Positions 52,983-62,656 of a DNA stretch of 64,000 nucleotides are shown here, piece by piece (positions within the stretch are counted from its first letter, which is position 1; each line of letters begins with the position of its first letter). The position numbers were made by a program, and so were the translations under genes. This DNA comes from Candidatus Defluviibacterium haderslevense. Its GTDB lineage: Bacteria; Bacteroidota; Bacteroidia; Chitinophagales; Saprospiraceae. The stretch covers positions 4,539,501-4,603,500 of the forward strand of contig JADJRL010000003.1 of assembly GCA_016712225.1 (NCBI GenBank), read 5' to 3'. The notes beneath the pieces were generated by a model, which saw only the letters and a list, made by a program, of their open reading frames with translations, was not told the DNA's origin and searched no databases.

Positions 52983-53651
52983 TCATTCATATTTATCAGA
53001 TATTGTTTCTCTTAATCGTTTCACTGATGTCTTATGAAATTTCTTGCCTTGGGAAGTTCTGAAACCATTATTATTAAGTTCAGTTGCTATGGCCTCTAAT
53101 GTCATTCCGTTACATTTATTAATAAATGATTTTGCCATCTGATTTTTATTCATAGCCTTTTCTTTAATGGCTTTATTACCAGCTACCCGTCCAAATCGGT
53201 TTAAGTTTTTGATTGTGCCTAGTTTTTCGCCTCTGGCTTTTTTGGCAGCTAATGCTTGTTTGGTTCGGATAGATATTATTTCACGTTCCCTTTGAGCAAG
53301 ACCTGCAAATATTGATAATGTAAGTGAATCTGTGGTGGGTAGATCACATGACCTGAATAAATCACCTAAACGGTTATGTATACGAAATATATGTTCTACA
53401 TTTCGGCTTAATCGGTCCAATTTGGCAACAATCAATGTATAACCCATTGTTTCACATTCCTGGATTGCATTAGTTAACCCTGGCCTGTTCTCAATGTCTT
53501 TACCACTTTCAGCCTCCAAGACCTCACGGACTATTTTGGACTTTTCCAAGTTTGTGAAGTGTTCAATAATTGCTCTTTGAGCTTCCAGACCCAATCCGGA
53601 CTTTTCTTGACCCTTTGTTGATACACGTAGGTATGCAATGTAATGTTTCAT
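52983..53651 (-). CDS. Serine site-specific recombinase (resolvase/invertase)
   Basis: A 222-residue small serine recombinase. The catalytic Ser is in YLRVSTKGQ (S10), with LIVAKLDRLSRN and FAGLAQREREIISIRTKQAL as the other active-site and E-helix segments, and a C-terminal helix-turn-helix (MTLEAIATELNNNGFRTSQG). It would invert or resolve DNA between paired sites. It sits between the tandem-repeat region and the structured element, either of which could be its substrate. No transposase is adjacent. Confidence 0.92.
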   Translation of the reverse strand: MKHYIAYLRVSTKGQEKSGLGLEAQRAIIEHFTNLEKSKIVREVLEAESGKDIENRPGLTNAIQECETMGYTLIVAKLDRLSRNVEHIFRIHNRLGDLFRSCDLPTTDSLTLSIFAGLAQREREIISIRTKQALAAKKARGEKLGTIKNLNRFGRVAGNKAIKEKAMNKNQMAKSFINKCNGMTLEAIATELNNNGFRTSQGKKFHKTSVKRLRETISDKYE

Positions 53652-54281
53652 TTTTTAATTTTTAGAGGTGTAATTATTAAAAGTTACATTTTTTATTTTG
53701 TCGAACGCCTGTTCCTGATCTGTAACTTTTCATTTTTTTGAGATTTTAATTGCATTTTGAATAGGTACGCACAAATATACGTATATTATAACGTACTATA
53801 ATGAATTGAACAAAAAATATTTTATTTATTTGTAAATAATCAAGATGCCCATTTCACCTAGAGGCAAAAGGCAAATAAAATCCATAATCGTTTGGTTTTT
53901 ATTCTAGAATTGTAAGAATAATAGAAGATCAACTTACGAATATTATTGAATATATTAAACCTGATCAAGTTATTGAAGCACTAATATCAGACAATAAGTA
54001 AACACAACTAAGGATTTAAAAAATCAATTTAAAGCCAATACACTTTTTTCGAAATATTGGATTTACAAATTCAGGTGGGGGGGATCGGAAATTTGGACGT
54101 CAATTGTCAATTAAGATAGGACTACATTCCATTTCGTACACATAATTTTGAAAAGATATTCATTTAGTATATAACCTTGTATCTATCTACAGCAATTAAT
54201 AGAATTTAATATAAAATGGCAATAAGTGTTTATAAAGAAGGCAACTATCTTTATATTTGTCCTTATAAGAGCAATTAGCGT
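53652..54281. other. Spacer upstream of the recombinase
   Basis: No gene is seen. It is AT-rich with a G-run GGTGGGGGGG near 54075. The left part should hold the recombinase promoter; the right part leads into the structured element. Confidence 0.4.
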
Positions 54282-54441
54282 ACTCGCAAGGTAGCAAAAT
54301 CGACCAAATTCCTAACCATTCGCGAGTTTTTTAATGTACATGCAAGTACCGCCACGACTACAGCGTGGGGTATCAACGTTTGTACATTAGGTTCTTGGTC
54401 GAACCTTGCTGCCGGATGAAGATTTCTCCACGCTGATTTTT
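54282..54441 (+). other. Structured palindromic element (RNA or recombination site)
   Basis: A GC-richer island in AT-rich DNA with several nested stems. GGTAGCAA (54290) pairs with TTGCTGCC (54406), and TCGACCAA (54300) pairs with TTGGTCGA (54395), giving a 16-bp stem with a small bulge. Inside, TAATGTACA (54332) pairs with TGTACATTA (54381) and CCACG with CGTGG around loop ACTACAG. Competing stems exist: ACTCGC/GCGAGT (54282/54322), AGGTTC/GAACCT (54389/54401) and CAGCGTGG/CCACGCTG (54361/54428), the last followed by ATTTTT. It may be a regulatory RNA, or an attC-like folded site; no GTTRRRY box is seen. Confidence 0.65.
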
Positions 54442-54485
54442 AAGTAAATTCGGAAAAGGAGGATACCGAGCAAATTTATTTTTAT

Positions 54486-54800
54486 TTGGAGTTTATTAGA
54501 TGGTTTTTAATATGTGCATTTTTTCTAATGTTAAGGGCTGGGCTATATCCTTTTTGGTTTATTTATAAGTCTTTTAAAAAGAAAATTATAATTTCGGATT
54601 ATATCGAAAGAGAACTAGGAATTTATGGTAATAGTAGCACTGCATTGAGCTTCAGTTTGACATTAATAATTTGTTACATTATTAAGGAGCCTGAATTAGT
54701 TGTTATTATTATTATGACATGTATATTAAAGTTACCAGTAAACTTTATTTATTCGGAATTAATTCGTTATGCAAATGAAAAGATTATTTGTAAAAAATAA
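54486..54800 (+). CDS. Small membrane protein
   Basis: A 104-residue protein with three hydrophobic segments (WFLICAFFLMLRAGLYPFWF, ALSFSLTLIICYII, LVVIIIMTCILKL) and basic ends. The start is TTG; no ATG lies in frame between the upstream stop and this codon. An AAGGAGG lies 24 bp upstream, too far to decide. It follows the structured element by 45 bp, so that element could control it. Not recognised; immunity-like or orphan membrane protein are both possible. Confidence 0.55.
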   Translation: MEFIRWFLICAFFLMLRAGLYPFWFIYKSFKKKIIISDYIERELGIYGNSSTALSFSLTLIICYIIKEPELVVIIIMTCILKLPVNFIYSELIRYANEKIICKK

Positions 54801-55402
54801 TTTAAAAATATTTGGTGAATTATAAATTATTTTATTACAATGTTTTAGAAATGAATAATGATTTATCTAAAGCCAAGCAGATGCAATATAGCTCAATAAA
54901 AATAAAAGATTTGCAAACAGAAGTTTGGGTGGGAATGCTTAAAAATAGAATCAATAATTTTCAAATACTTCAACCCCATTGAGACAACTTAAAAAAATAA
55001 AACATCAAAACAAAACCAAACCTTATTTAATTAACTAAATGATGATAATAAAACAATTAAATCAGTAAAATAAAAAAGGAAATGATCGTAGAATATTAAA
55101 ATTTTTAAACATTTAGACAAGAAGTAAAACAAATTTCGCATTCGAGCAGGGTTGTCAATTTTGTACAACTATGCTTCACAGAATATAATAGACGATAAAA
55201 TTAATTTTGTAATAAATACTTGTCAAAAAAATTAAAATAAATATTTGACCTCTAGTAGTATGTATTAAACGAGTTAAAATGGAAAAAAGATGTACCAGTA
55301 TAATGAATGATAAAAATATTTTTGAAAATAATCTTATTCTATTAAGGATTTAAAACGAAAATTTCCTAATACAAGAATAATTTCAATCTTTAATTTGCCA
55401 AT
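54801..55402. other. Spacer with a possible small remnant ORF
   Basis: AT-rich. An ATG frame at 54851-54982 (43 codons, starting MNNDLSKAKQMQYSS) is present but lacks support and may be a remnant. Otherwise no gene is seen. Confidence 0.4.
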
Positions 55403-56068
55403 ATGAAAGTAAATTATGAAGCAAATGTTTCGGTAAAAACAATCTTAATTAAGATTGGTTTTCTTCCAACTGGAGATGGGCTGCAATTTGATTTTGGTAA
55501 CTGTAAACTAAAAGCTAATCATGGAATCAGTCGCCAATTTCAAGAGGGTTATAATTTTTATGGCTTTTACATTTCTGAAAGAAAAGCTGGAGAATTTGAT
55601 TTTTTTTTACCACTTTTTGTTGAATCGTTTGAACAAGGGTTAGCGTATATAGCATTTTGTTTGCGAAAAGCAGATCTGAAGTATAGGCCTGACTGGTTAA
55701 ATGAAGGACTTGCTTTCGAAGAACATTTACCATGGAAAAGAGATGCAAAGGCATTTAATGAAAATCCGAAGGCAGTTATTGAACACGAATGGTTTCGAAT
55801 CATGGTAAAAAAATTAAGGAATTTAATGTCTAATTCTTCTGATGAAGCTTTAACAAAATTTTCTTTTAACGGATCTGTTTTAAAAGTCGAATGTGAAAAT
55901 CAAACAATCGTTGTCAGTGGAATAGGAAATGATTGGCAACGTGAAGCAACTGTAAAAACAAATTCATTGGATTTTCTTCCTAAAAGAATTCCAAACGAAA
56001 ATATTTTAATTTACATTTGGAAGGACAAACTTCATATAAATAATAGAATTTTTAATCTTGTAACATGA
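55403..56068 (+). CDS. Orphan cytoplasmic protein
   Basis: A 221-residue soluble protein I do not recognise. The N-terminal half is beta-rich with aromatic motifs (FGNCKLKANHGISRQF, FYISERKAGEFDFFLPLF), the middle has WLNEGLAFEEHLPWKRD, and the C-terminal third is a beta sandwich-like stretch (FNGSVLKVECENQTIVV). It has no signal. The region holds other immunity-like orphans, so it may be an orphan immunity protein; this is inference from context. Confidence 0.6.
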   Translation: MKVNYEANVSVKTILIKIGFLPTGDGLQFDFGNCKLKANHGISRQFQEGYNFYGFYISERKAGEFDFFLPLFVESFEQGLAYIAFCLRKADLKYRPDWLNEGLAFEEHLPWKRDAKAFNENPKAVIEHEWFRIMVKKLRNLMSNSSDEALTKFSFNGSVLKVECENQTIVVSGIGNDWQREATVKTNSLDFLPKRIPNENILIYIWKDKLHINNRIFNLVT

Positions 56069-56144
56069 AAAGTATCATCTCAAACGTGAACTGATAAACT
56101 TGATTTGGGTCAGTAAACTCCTTAATGAAACTAAATATCATTGA

Positions 56145-56626
56145 ATTTCATTAGACACTAAATCTACAGCTATAATAGAAATATGTAAAATTGAAATTCC
56201 AACCTCAACACTAGAAATCATAATTGATATATTAACAAAACATATATTACTGGACCAGGAAAATGAAGAATCACAAGTTGTTGTGCACTGTTCCTACAAT
56301 GGAAATATCAATTGTGATAAAAAAAAATATGGGCATCAACTTTTCTTTATGTTAAAGAATCAAGTCATAAAAGTGAATGGTTTTATATAGAAAATATTAC
56401 TGTGTAACCAATTTGGCTAGATGTTGCAAATGGACAAACAATGAACTTCATATTGATTTTTTCAGAACTGTAAAAACATTGTAAGCAGTTTAACATAATT
56501 GAAAATAAACCTGAACCTGAAGGATTTGTATTTAAGGACATTGATAGAGATATATCTGATGTAAATAAACTTGAAATAAAAGGGAGAAGCCTCCAAGGTA
56601 AAATATTAAATATCAAAAATTGGTAA
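56145..56626 (+). pseudogene. Decayed gene of unknown family
   Basis: A frame open from 56145 to a stop at 56390 has protein-like composition (IPTSTLEIIIDILTKH, VVVHCSYNGN) but no start codon. In another frame the sequence continues to a stop at 56626 with PEGFVFKDIDRDISDVNKLE. The two parts probably belonged to one gene that lost its start and took frameshifts. No family is recognised. Confidence 0.45.
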
Positions 56627-56722
56627 TAAACTAAGAATTATAAATATTTTTTAGAATATATTTAAGTATCTCAAAATTCTTTAACTTACCTTTGAAACAA
56701 AATGAATTCATAAAATTTATAA

Positions 56723-57268
56723 ATGGAAGTACAACATCTTTATCAAGAAGCCATAAAATTTGCTACATCAAAACACTTAGAGATGGACCAGAAAATTCCA
56801 GGAACAGAGCTTCCTTATGTTGTGCATTTAAGTAATGTGGCAATGGAAATAATAATTGCAGCTTCCCATACAGACCATTTTAATTTAGGTTTTGCTGTCC
56901 AAGTTGCATTACTTCACGACACAATTGAAGATACTTCAACTAAATTTGAAGAATTAGAAAATAAGTTCGGTGTTGATATTGCTAAAGCCGTTTCTGCTTT
57001 GACAAAGAATAGTGATTTGCCAAAAGACAAACAGATGCAAGACAGCTTAACAAGAATTAAAGAATTGCAACCAGAGGTATGGGCCGTAAAACTTGCAGAC
57101 CGAATAACAAACCTACAACCACCTCCACTACATTGGGACAACCAGAAAAAAATCAACTATCATTATGAAGCGCGGGTTATACTAAAGGAACTTAATAATG
57201 GCAATAAATTTTTGGCAAAGCGATTAGAAGGAAAGATTCTAGAATATGATGAATACATTAATATTTAA
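56723..57268 (+). CDS. SpoT/Mesh1-like HD hydrolase
   Basis: A 181-residue HD-domain protein of the (p)ppGpp hydrolase class. The motifs are PYVVHLSNVA, ALLHDTIEDTST (HD) and VKLADRITNL, each aligned with the RelA/SpoT hydrolase domain. No synthetase or regulatory domain is present, so it is a small alarmone hydrolase-like enzyme. It is the second such protein in the window. Substrate may be ppGpp or another pyrophosphorylated nucleotide. It converges with the candidate immunity gene to the right. Confidence 0.85.
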   Translation: MEVQHLYQEAIKFATSKHLEMDQKIPGTELPYVVHLSNVAMEIIIAASHTDHFNLGFAVQVALLHDTIEDTSTKFEELENKFGVDIAKAVSALTKNSDLPKDKQMQDSLTRIKELQPEVWAVKLADRITNLQPPPLHWDNQKKINYHYEARVILKELNNGNKFLAKRLEGKILEYDEYINI

Positions 57269-57370
57269 ATATCTAGTAACTTATGATCAAGTGATACCAA
57301 CGTTCGATTACTAATGAAACTGCTTGAAATAAACATTATTTTATTACAATAATGGAATTTTCAAAATAAA

Positions 57371-58117
57371 TTAAATGATAACTTTCTTAATAAAATCTTT
57401 AATATTTATTGCAATTAAAATTTCCTTTAGTAAAGCCAAAGATGCGGAACCAAAATCAATATGGGCTATAAGTTTATTTTCCTCATTTTCAAAACTAAAA
57501 TTATGGACCACTCCAATTCTGTAATCATTGGCTATACTCTTTTTATTATAATCTTTTAATTTATCCTCAATCAATTGTTCACAAATCTTCACATTAGAAC
57601 TTGAAAAATCAATTAATTCAATGGAAATAGAAATGTCTTCTGATACCAATCCAAAAAATTCAAATTCATATTTAAGCTTTGGCAACTTAAAAGGTAGTTT
57701 TCTGGGTTGAGAATAATATATATCAAAAAATTCTTTCAGAGGGAAATCCTTTATCCAAAACTTCACATCATTACAATCAAAGTCTTTGGATAAGAAATCT
57801 AACTTTCTTCCATCTTTGTGTTTAAAGCATAATATTAAATATCCAGTATATGTCACATAAGTTAATACCTTTAATTTCATCCAGTTAATACCATCCAATT
57901 CAGAATAGTATATTTCTGGAAAGTCAAAATCAAAATTAATTGCAAGTAAAGTAAAAGGTGGTTTATTTATATTTATGCCTGTAATTTCTTCAACTAGAAT
58001 AGGTAGATTATGACCAATGCAATAGGCCATAATTTTTACATTTTCAGGTTCAGTTTTACAAAAAATTGCAAACCAATCAATATATACGCTTTGATATAAA
58101 TTGACTTGATTTTCCAT
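57371..58117 (-). CDS. Candidate immunity protein
   Basis: A 248-residue soluble protein without a signal peptide and without a known family. It is beta-rich and aromatic (WFAIFCKTEPENVKIMAY, LTYVTYTGYLILCFKHKDG), with acidic patches, as many immunity proteins are. Its start overlaps the stop of the nuclease-like gene by 1 bp (TAATG), so the two are translationally coupled. The call rests on this coupling; direct evidence is lacking. Confidence 0.55.
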   Translation of the reverse strand: MENQVNLYQSVYIDWFAIFCKTEPENVKIMAYCIGHNLPILVEEITGININKPPFTLLAINFDFDFPEIYYSELDGINWMKLKVLTYVTYTGYLILCFKHKDGRKLDFLSKDFDCNDVKFWIKDFPLKEFFDIYYSQPRKLPFKLPKLKYEFEFFGLVSEDISISIELIDFSSSNVKICEQLIEDKLKDYNKKSIANDYRIGVVHNFSFENEENKLIAHIDFGSASLALLKEILIAINIKDFIKKVII

Positions 58118-59871
58118 TAATATAAATTATCAGAAGTTTCTACAAAGTACCTTATATTCATTGTTAAAACACCAACTGTCATTCCAGCAGTAACAAGATA
58201 TGCAGCAACAGTGGGTGCAAGACAAATAAGAGTAACTACAACGATACCTACTGCAACACCTGCAGCAATAAAACACGAATTATTTTTGATTTCTTCAATA
58301 TATTCATTGAGAGTAATTGCTAATTCATGATCCTCAAAAGCCAAATATTTTACTATGGCTGGTTTTAATTCTTTTTCAGATAGGTTAGCATGTTTTTCAT
58401 ACCATTTTAACATTCTTCTTAATGCATCTGATGGAACAGTTATAGCTGGATAATCGCATGGGGGAGATTGTCTTGGTTTTTTTTCATATGTTACCAGTCC
58501 TGGATCTATATTTTTTATTTTAAATTCATCTTTTGGAAACATTGGATTGTAGACTATTGTAATTGGAAATCCAGTGCCTTGTTTCCACTTTTTGGGTTGA
58601 CAATAAATATTCGCTTGAGTAACATAATTTTTTACTTGTTCTTTGCCCAATTTTATTGAACCTGGTGTTTCTGGCTTAATTTCCCAAATGTCTCCCGTTA
58701 TAGGATTTACAATATCTGCATAACCAAAATTGCTTTCACATTTTCCAGCATTTGGAATTGAATATTCAAGCTTTGAAGAAGGAACCATTGTTTTATATGC
58801 ACTTTGAATTATCCAACCAGTTCCAAGACCCATTGCTATTTCATCTGTAATATCAAAGCTTCCACAATTAAATGCCCTATTAGTTTCTTCACATCCTGCA
58901 CTTTTTTCAGCTCCATAAATCGCTAATGTTTTTAATTCAGTATAGGTTTTGTAATCTACAATTTTCTGAAAAAGTATGTCATTGCTACTTTCTGGATCAT
59001 CCCATATATGGTACCAAATTTTTATATTATCTGTAGAGGATTTAAAATCATCAGAAACTATATCAAATTTGCCATCACATAAGTCAGAGTTTTGTGATAA
59101 ATAGCCAGTACAAGTTTTGTTAATTGAAGCAAAAAAATTAATCTCTTTATTTAAATTTGAAACTAGATTTAAGGTTGCTCCGCCTGCTGAAAAGGTAAAT
59201 GGAATAGCACCAATAATTCCACCAGATCTAGGAGTAATTCCTAGTCCTCCAGGAAGCAAATGTGCAGTACCAGGAATTTGCATAAATCCATTACTTTTCA
59301 TTAGAGATAAAATATCATCCTTGGAGTAATCGCAGCAAATTCCAGCTTTGAGCAAATTTACTGAATTTATAAATTGAAGAATTCCAACTACAATTGCAGA
59401 GTTTACACCCATCTGAATATTGTTATTAGATGCAAATTTTTCTCTAATTTTTATTGCTATCTTTTCTTCTAGTAATTTCTTTTTACTATCAGTTACACAT
59501 GCAAAAATACCAGAATTGGGCAAATTCAAATTTACTCGAAAATCTAAATATAAACCGTTCGGATCAGAAATTTTACTAATTAATAAGTAATATGTTTTAT
59601 GGATTTTTGGAATTGCTAATTGAATATTTTCTTCAACCCCGTCAGCATCAGCACCTGTAATGATATAATTGGCAAAATCATAAATTCCAAAATCATTCAC
59701 AAATTCGGTTGGTAGATTATTTATGGCATTGCATGATTGTTCGTTTAATTCTTGATTATGAGAAGGTTCAAATCCTGTTAATTCTTCTATATCTAGATGT
59801 TCAAAACATTGCCCTCTTAAATTTATACTTATAAAAATAAAAAATATAAAAATATTAAGTGTAGTTCTCAT
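58117..59871 (-). CDS. Secreted nuclease-like toxin candidate
   Basis: A 584-residue exported protein with signal FIFFIFISINLRGQ. The first 370 residues hold paired Cys and a Gly-rich stretch (HLLPGGLGITPRSGGIIGAI). Residues 383-420 read FGYADIVNPITGDIWEIKP, with D386 and E397-I-K399, the D...ExK pattern of restriction-endonuclease-fold domains in polymorphic toxins. Two membrane segments (FIAAGVAVGIVVVTLICLA, AAYLVTAGMTVGVLTM) end the protein. It follows the FN3 gene by 38 bp and is coupled to a candidate immunity gene. Function is inferred; how it leaves the cell is unclear. Confidence 0.6.
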   Translation of the reverse strand: MRTTLNIFIFFIFISINLRGQCFEHLDIEELTGFEPSHNQELNEQSCNAINNLPTEFVNDFGIYDFANYIITGADADGVEENIQLAIPKIHKTYYLLISKISDPNGLYLDFRVNLNLPNSGIFACVTDSKKKLLEEKIAIKIREKFASNNNIQMGVNSAIVVGILQFINSVNLLKAGICCDYSKDDILSLMKSNGFMQIPGTAHLLPGGLGITPRSGGIIGAIPFTFSAGGATLNLVSNLNKEINFFASINKTCTGYLSQNSDLCDGKFDIVSDDFKSSTDNIKIWYHIWDDPESSNDILFQKIVDYKTYTELKTLAIYGAEKSAGCEETNRAFNCGSFDITDEIAMGLGTGWIIQSAYKTMVPSSKLEYSIPNAGKCESNFGYADIVNPITGDIWEIKPETPGSIKLGKEQVKNYVTQANIYCQPKKWKQGTGFPITIVYNPMFPKDEFKIKNIDPGLVTYEKKPRQSPPCDYPAITVPSDALRRMLKWYEKHANLSEKELKPAIVKYLAFEDHELAITLNEYIEEIKNNSCFIAAGVAVGIVVVTLICLAPTVAAYLVTAGMTVGVLTMNIRYFVETSDNLY

Positions 59872-59909
59872 AACCTTTTATGTTAATTTTTAAATATCTC
59901 TATAATTTA

Positions 59910-62243
59910 TTAATTTACTGTAACCGATGTAGACTGCGAAAAGGTTGAAGTAGCACCATCTTTATGATGTGCTATGACTTTATAGTTATAAATTCTATTT
60001 GTACTATTACCATTTCCATTTGGATTATTTCCGCCTGAGCCATTTCCTCCTGCTCCGTTTCCACCTGAGCCATTTCCTCCTGCACCATTACCACCACCAT
60101 TTCCGGAACCATTTTGTCCTATGACATTCTTTTGAAGCATTGCCATATCTATATAAAAGAATTTGTTCAAATTAACAAACTGCATTAATTCTGGTGGATA
60201 GGTATGCGTATTTCTATTCATATAGACTACATCTATTATTCTAAATGGGCCATTTTCTATGGATCTGTATATTTCAAAACTAAATAAATCATCTTTTTTA
60301 AGATAATCCCATTGTATAATATTGACAGTTGATGGGTATGCACTTACATAATTGGATGAATTGCCGCTTGCGGTATTGTTTGTATATGTAACTTTGTTCA
60401 CCTCCAAAGCTAATATGTCACCTCTTAATCCAGTATCAAAAGCTCTTACGTCAATAATTTTTGAGCTTGAAAAATTGTCATCACCATCAATGGCTAAAAT
60501 TCTATACTGGTATATATAATCAATGGTAACTGTCGAATCTACATAAGCATATGATTGTCCATATTGAACTCCTGGGATGCTATACAATGTGGACCAGAGT
60601 CTAGTTCCCAATTTTCTTCTTTGCAACTTATGAAAAGTTACATCTTCAGACATACTAGGGACAAAACTAATATAGATACCTGCGGGAGTTGGGTTAACAA
60701 CATGAAGCAGTGGATTGGATGGTGGAATTATGTCCGGTCTTGTTATCTCACAAACTAATGATTTCTCCGATCTATTATGCCTCTGATCTTCTGCTGTAAT
60801 TTTAAAATAAACTTTCTTGGTAAGTGTATTCAAACTTACTGTATAACTATAAAAAGTATCTCTAATTATGTCTTCCGACACTTGAACGAAAACTGAATCT
60901 CTAAAATTAGATAAAAATACCCTATAACCATTCATGTCTTCTTCAGTATTTCGACCCCATTTTAAGACTACTTGACCATTATTATCGATTGTTCCAACAA
61001 GTTGAGTAGGAACTGCAGGAGGCGTGCTATCAGCTTTCTGTGATAATGAATGTATTGAGATATATTGATGACCATGTATATCAGTCATTACAACTCTATA
61101 ATAATTACTAAGATATGGATTTGGGTCCATGAAATTATTTTGAGTGTTTGGAATGGGGCTTGGATTTATTTTTACATAATCTTGATCAACACCTCTTGCT
61201 TTATATACATCAACAAAAGCAATTTCATTAGTAGGTGGAATATTCTGATACTGCCAATGAATCAACATACCTTGGTTGACAACTTCATCAATGTTGGTTA
61301 TCACAATTTGATAATCCTTCTTTCCTACTTTACCTTGAACTTGAATAGTATCGGAAGGTGGTCCTAGCATTCCAAATGAATTAATACCTCTGACTCTGTA
61401 AACATATACAGTATTATTATCAGCTAAAGTATCTGTAATACTAATTCCTTGCTGATTTTCGCCTTCCACTGTTACTTGAGGCAAATCATTTATTTTTAAA
61501 AAGGTTTGACCACCATCTGAAGAACGTTCCACTTGGTAAGCAGAATATTCAGATTCTATTGGCAAACTCCATTGAATAAATGCTGCCTTATCACCAGGAG
61601 TAACTACAAGAGAGTCAACTTTATCTAAAATTGAAATAGAATCAATTTTCGCAATAAACAATCCGTCTTCCAACACTAATGTATCCTTATCTTGACCTAA
61701 GGTTAGGATATATAAATACTCATATCCAGGTTGAATTTCATATGTGTCTGTGTATGCTAAACCCATGTCTGAAGCAACAGAAAAATCCATTTCAGCTGCC
61801 ATTAATGAAAATGCAAACCGATTTTCATTTTGCTTAATTTGGCTAAATGCTCTTATTGTTGCAGAGGAAGATAAATCTTCTATTTCGAATGTATCTCCAT
61901 ATATTGCTCCAGCAGCAATTCCTGCATAGCGGTTTGAATCTGCTTTAAGTTCCCAATCGTCTTCAGGAAGAGGCTTGATAGTATCTAATAATATGACTTT
62001 ACTTTCAATAGATTGTTCTTTAGTATAATCTACACCATCATAAGAAATGGTAAACCTACTTAATTTATAGCCAGTCTTTATGCCTTCACGCCAAGACTTC
62101 TCATTAGCTGGTGCCCACCGCAGCATGACTTTATCAGTTTCAACAAACCCCTGTAGCTTATATATTAGAGGTGTTTCTTGTCCGTTTGAAACGACAATAA
62201 AAGCTCCAATAAAAAATAAAAAAGAAATAACATATGTTCTCAT
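59910..62243 (-). CDS. Fibronectin type III surface protein
   Basis: A 777-residue secreted protein. The signal is VISFLFFIGAFIVVSNGQ. Five or six FN3 domains follow (for example AFIQWSLPIESEYSAYQVER, VVLKWGRNTEEDMNGYRVFL), then a Gly/Asn-rich spacer near residues 710-750 and a last strand domain (YNYKVIAHHKDGATSTFSQ). A type A T9SS tail is not clear. It is the first gene of the three-gene set with the nuclease-like protein and its neighbour, so it may serve as an adhesin or carrier for the toxin. Confidence 0.8.
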   Translation of the reverse strand: MRTYVISFLFFIGAFIVVSNGQETPLIYKLQGFVETDKVMLRWAPANEKSWREGIKTGYKLSRFTISYDGVDYTKEQSIESKVILLDTIKPLPEDDWELKADSNRYAGIAAGAIYGDTFEIEDLSSSATIRAFSQIKQNENRFAFSLMAAEMDFSVASDMGLAYTDTYEIQPGYEYLYILTLGQDKDTLVLEDGLFIAKIDSISILDKVDSLVVTPGDKAAFIQWSLPIESEYSAYQVERSSDGGQTFLKINDLPQVTVEGENQQGISITDTLADNNTVYVYRVRGINSFGMLGPPSDTIQVQGKVGKKDYQIVITNIDEVVNQGMLIHWQYQNIPPTNEIAFVDVYKARGVDQDYVKINPSPIPNTQNNFMDPNPYLSNYYRVVMTDIHGHQYISIHSLSQKADSTPPAVPTQLVGTIDNNGQVVLKWGRNTEEDMNGYRVFLSNFRDSVFVQVSEDIIRDTFYSYTVSLNTLTKKVYFKITAEDQRHNRSEKSLVCEITRPDIIPPSNPLLHVVNPTPAGIYISFVPSMSEDVTFHKLQRRKLGTRLWSTLYSIPGVQYGQSYAYVDSTVTIDYIYQYRILAIDGDDNFSSSKIIDVRAFDTGLRGDILALEVNKVTYTNNTASGNSSNYVSAYPSTVNIIQWDYLKKDDLFSFEIYRSIENGPFRIIDVVYMNRNTHTYPPELMQFVNLNKFFYIDMAMLQKNVIGQNGSGNGGGNGAGGNGSGGNGAGGNGSGGNNPNGNGNSTNRIYNYKVIAHHKDGATSTFSQSTSVTVN
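60031..60090 (-). repeat. 30-bp coding tandem repeat (Gly/Asn-rich)
   Basis: Two 30-bp units (60031-60060, 60061-60090) differ at a few positions, and each is built from 15-bp halves coding NGAGG/NGSGG. They form the flexible spacer of the FN3 protein and may vary in copy number. Confidence 0.8.
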
Positions 62244-62656
62244 ATAATGGATTTTTATACTATATAATCAAAAACCTTACCAATTTTTAAAATAAATTGT
62301 AAATCATTGAATTTGTGCTATTTATATACATATTTGAATCCTAAAGCAATATTCTCTTAATTTTGATAGTTAAAACAAGTAGACTATTTTTAGTAAATTG
62401 TACTTAATGAAATGAAAAATTCATACTATTTGAATAATAGTATTGAATTAAATAAACTCAATTATAACATTTCATACTTGATAGTAGTTTGTTGCTTCAT
62501 GAATGCATCAAGTTTTTAACTTTTCCCTTTTTCAATTCTCAAGAACAATATTTGTTTTCTAGTGATTAATTTTGACTGCATAAAATTGTTATAGAATCAA
62601 ACAATGTGTTTTTAGTTTATTATTAAACCTGATTAGGATAAACCACAATCAATATT
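62244..62656. other. Gene-free spacer upstream of the FN3 gene
   Basis: AT-rich. A dyad ATACTATT/AATAGTAT around 62433-62453 is the only structure. It should hold the promoter of the FN3-toxin operon. No gene is seen. Confidence 0.4.

Noticed and set aside
54282..54441. Integron attC site
   Set aside because: The long folded stem fits, but no R' (GTTRRRY) or R'' box was found at the ends and no integron integrase is present.
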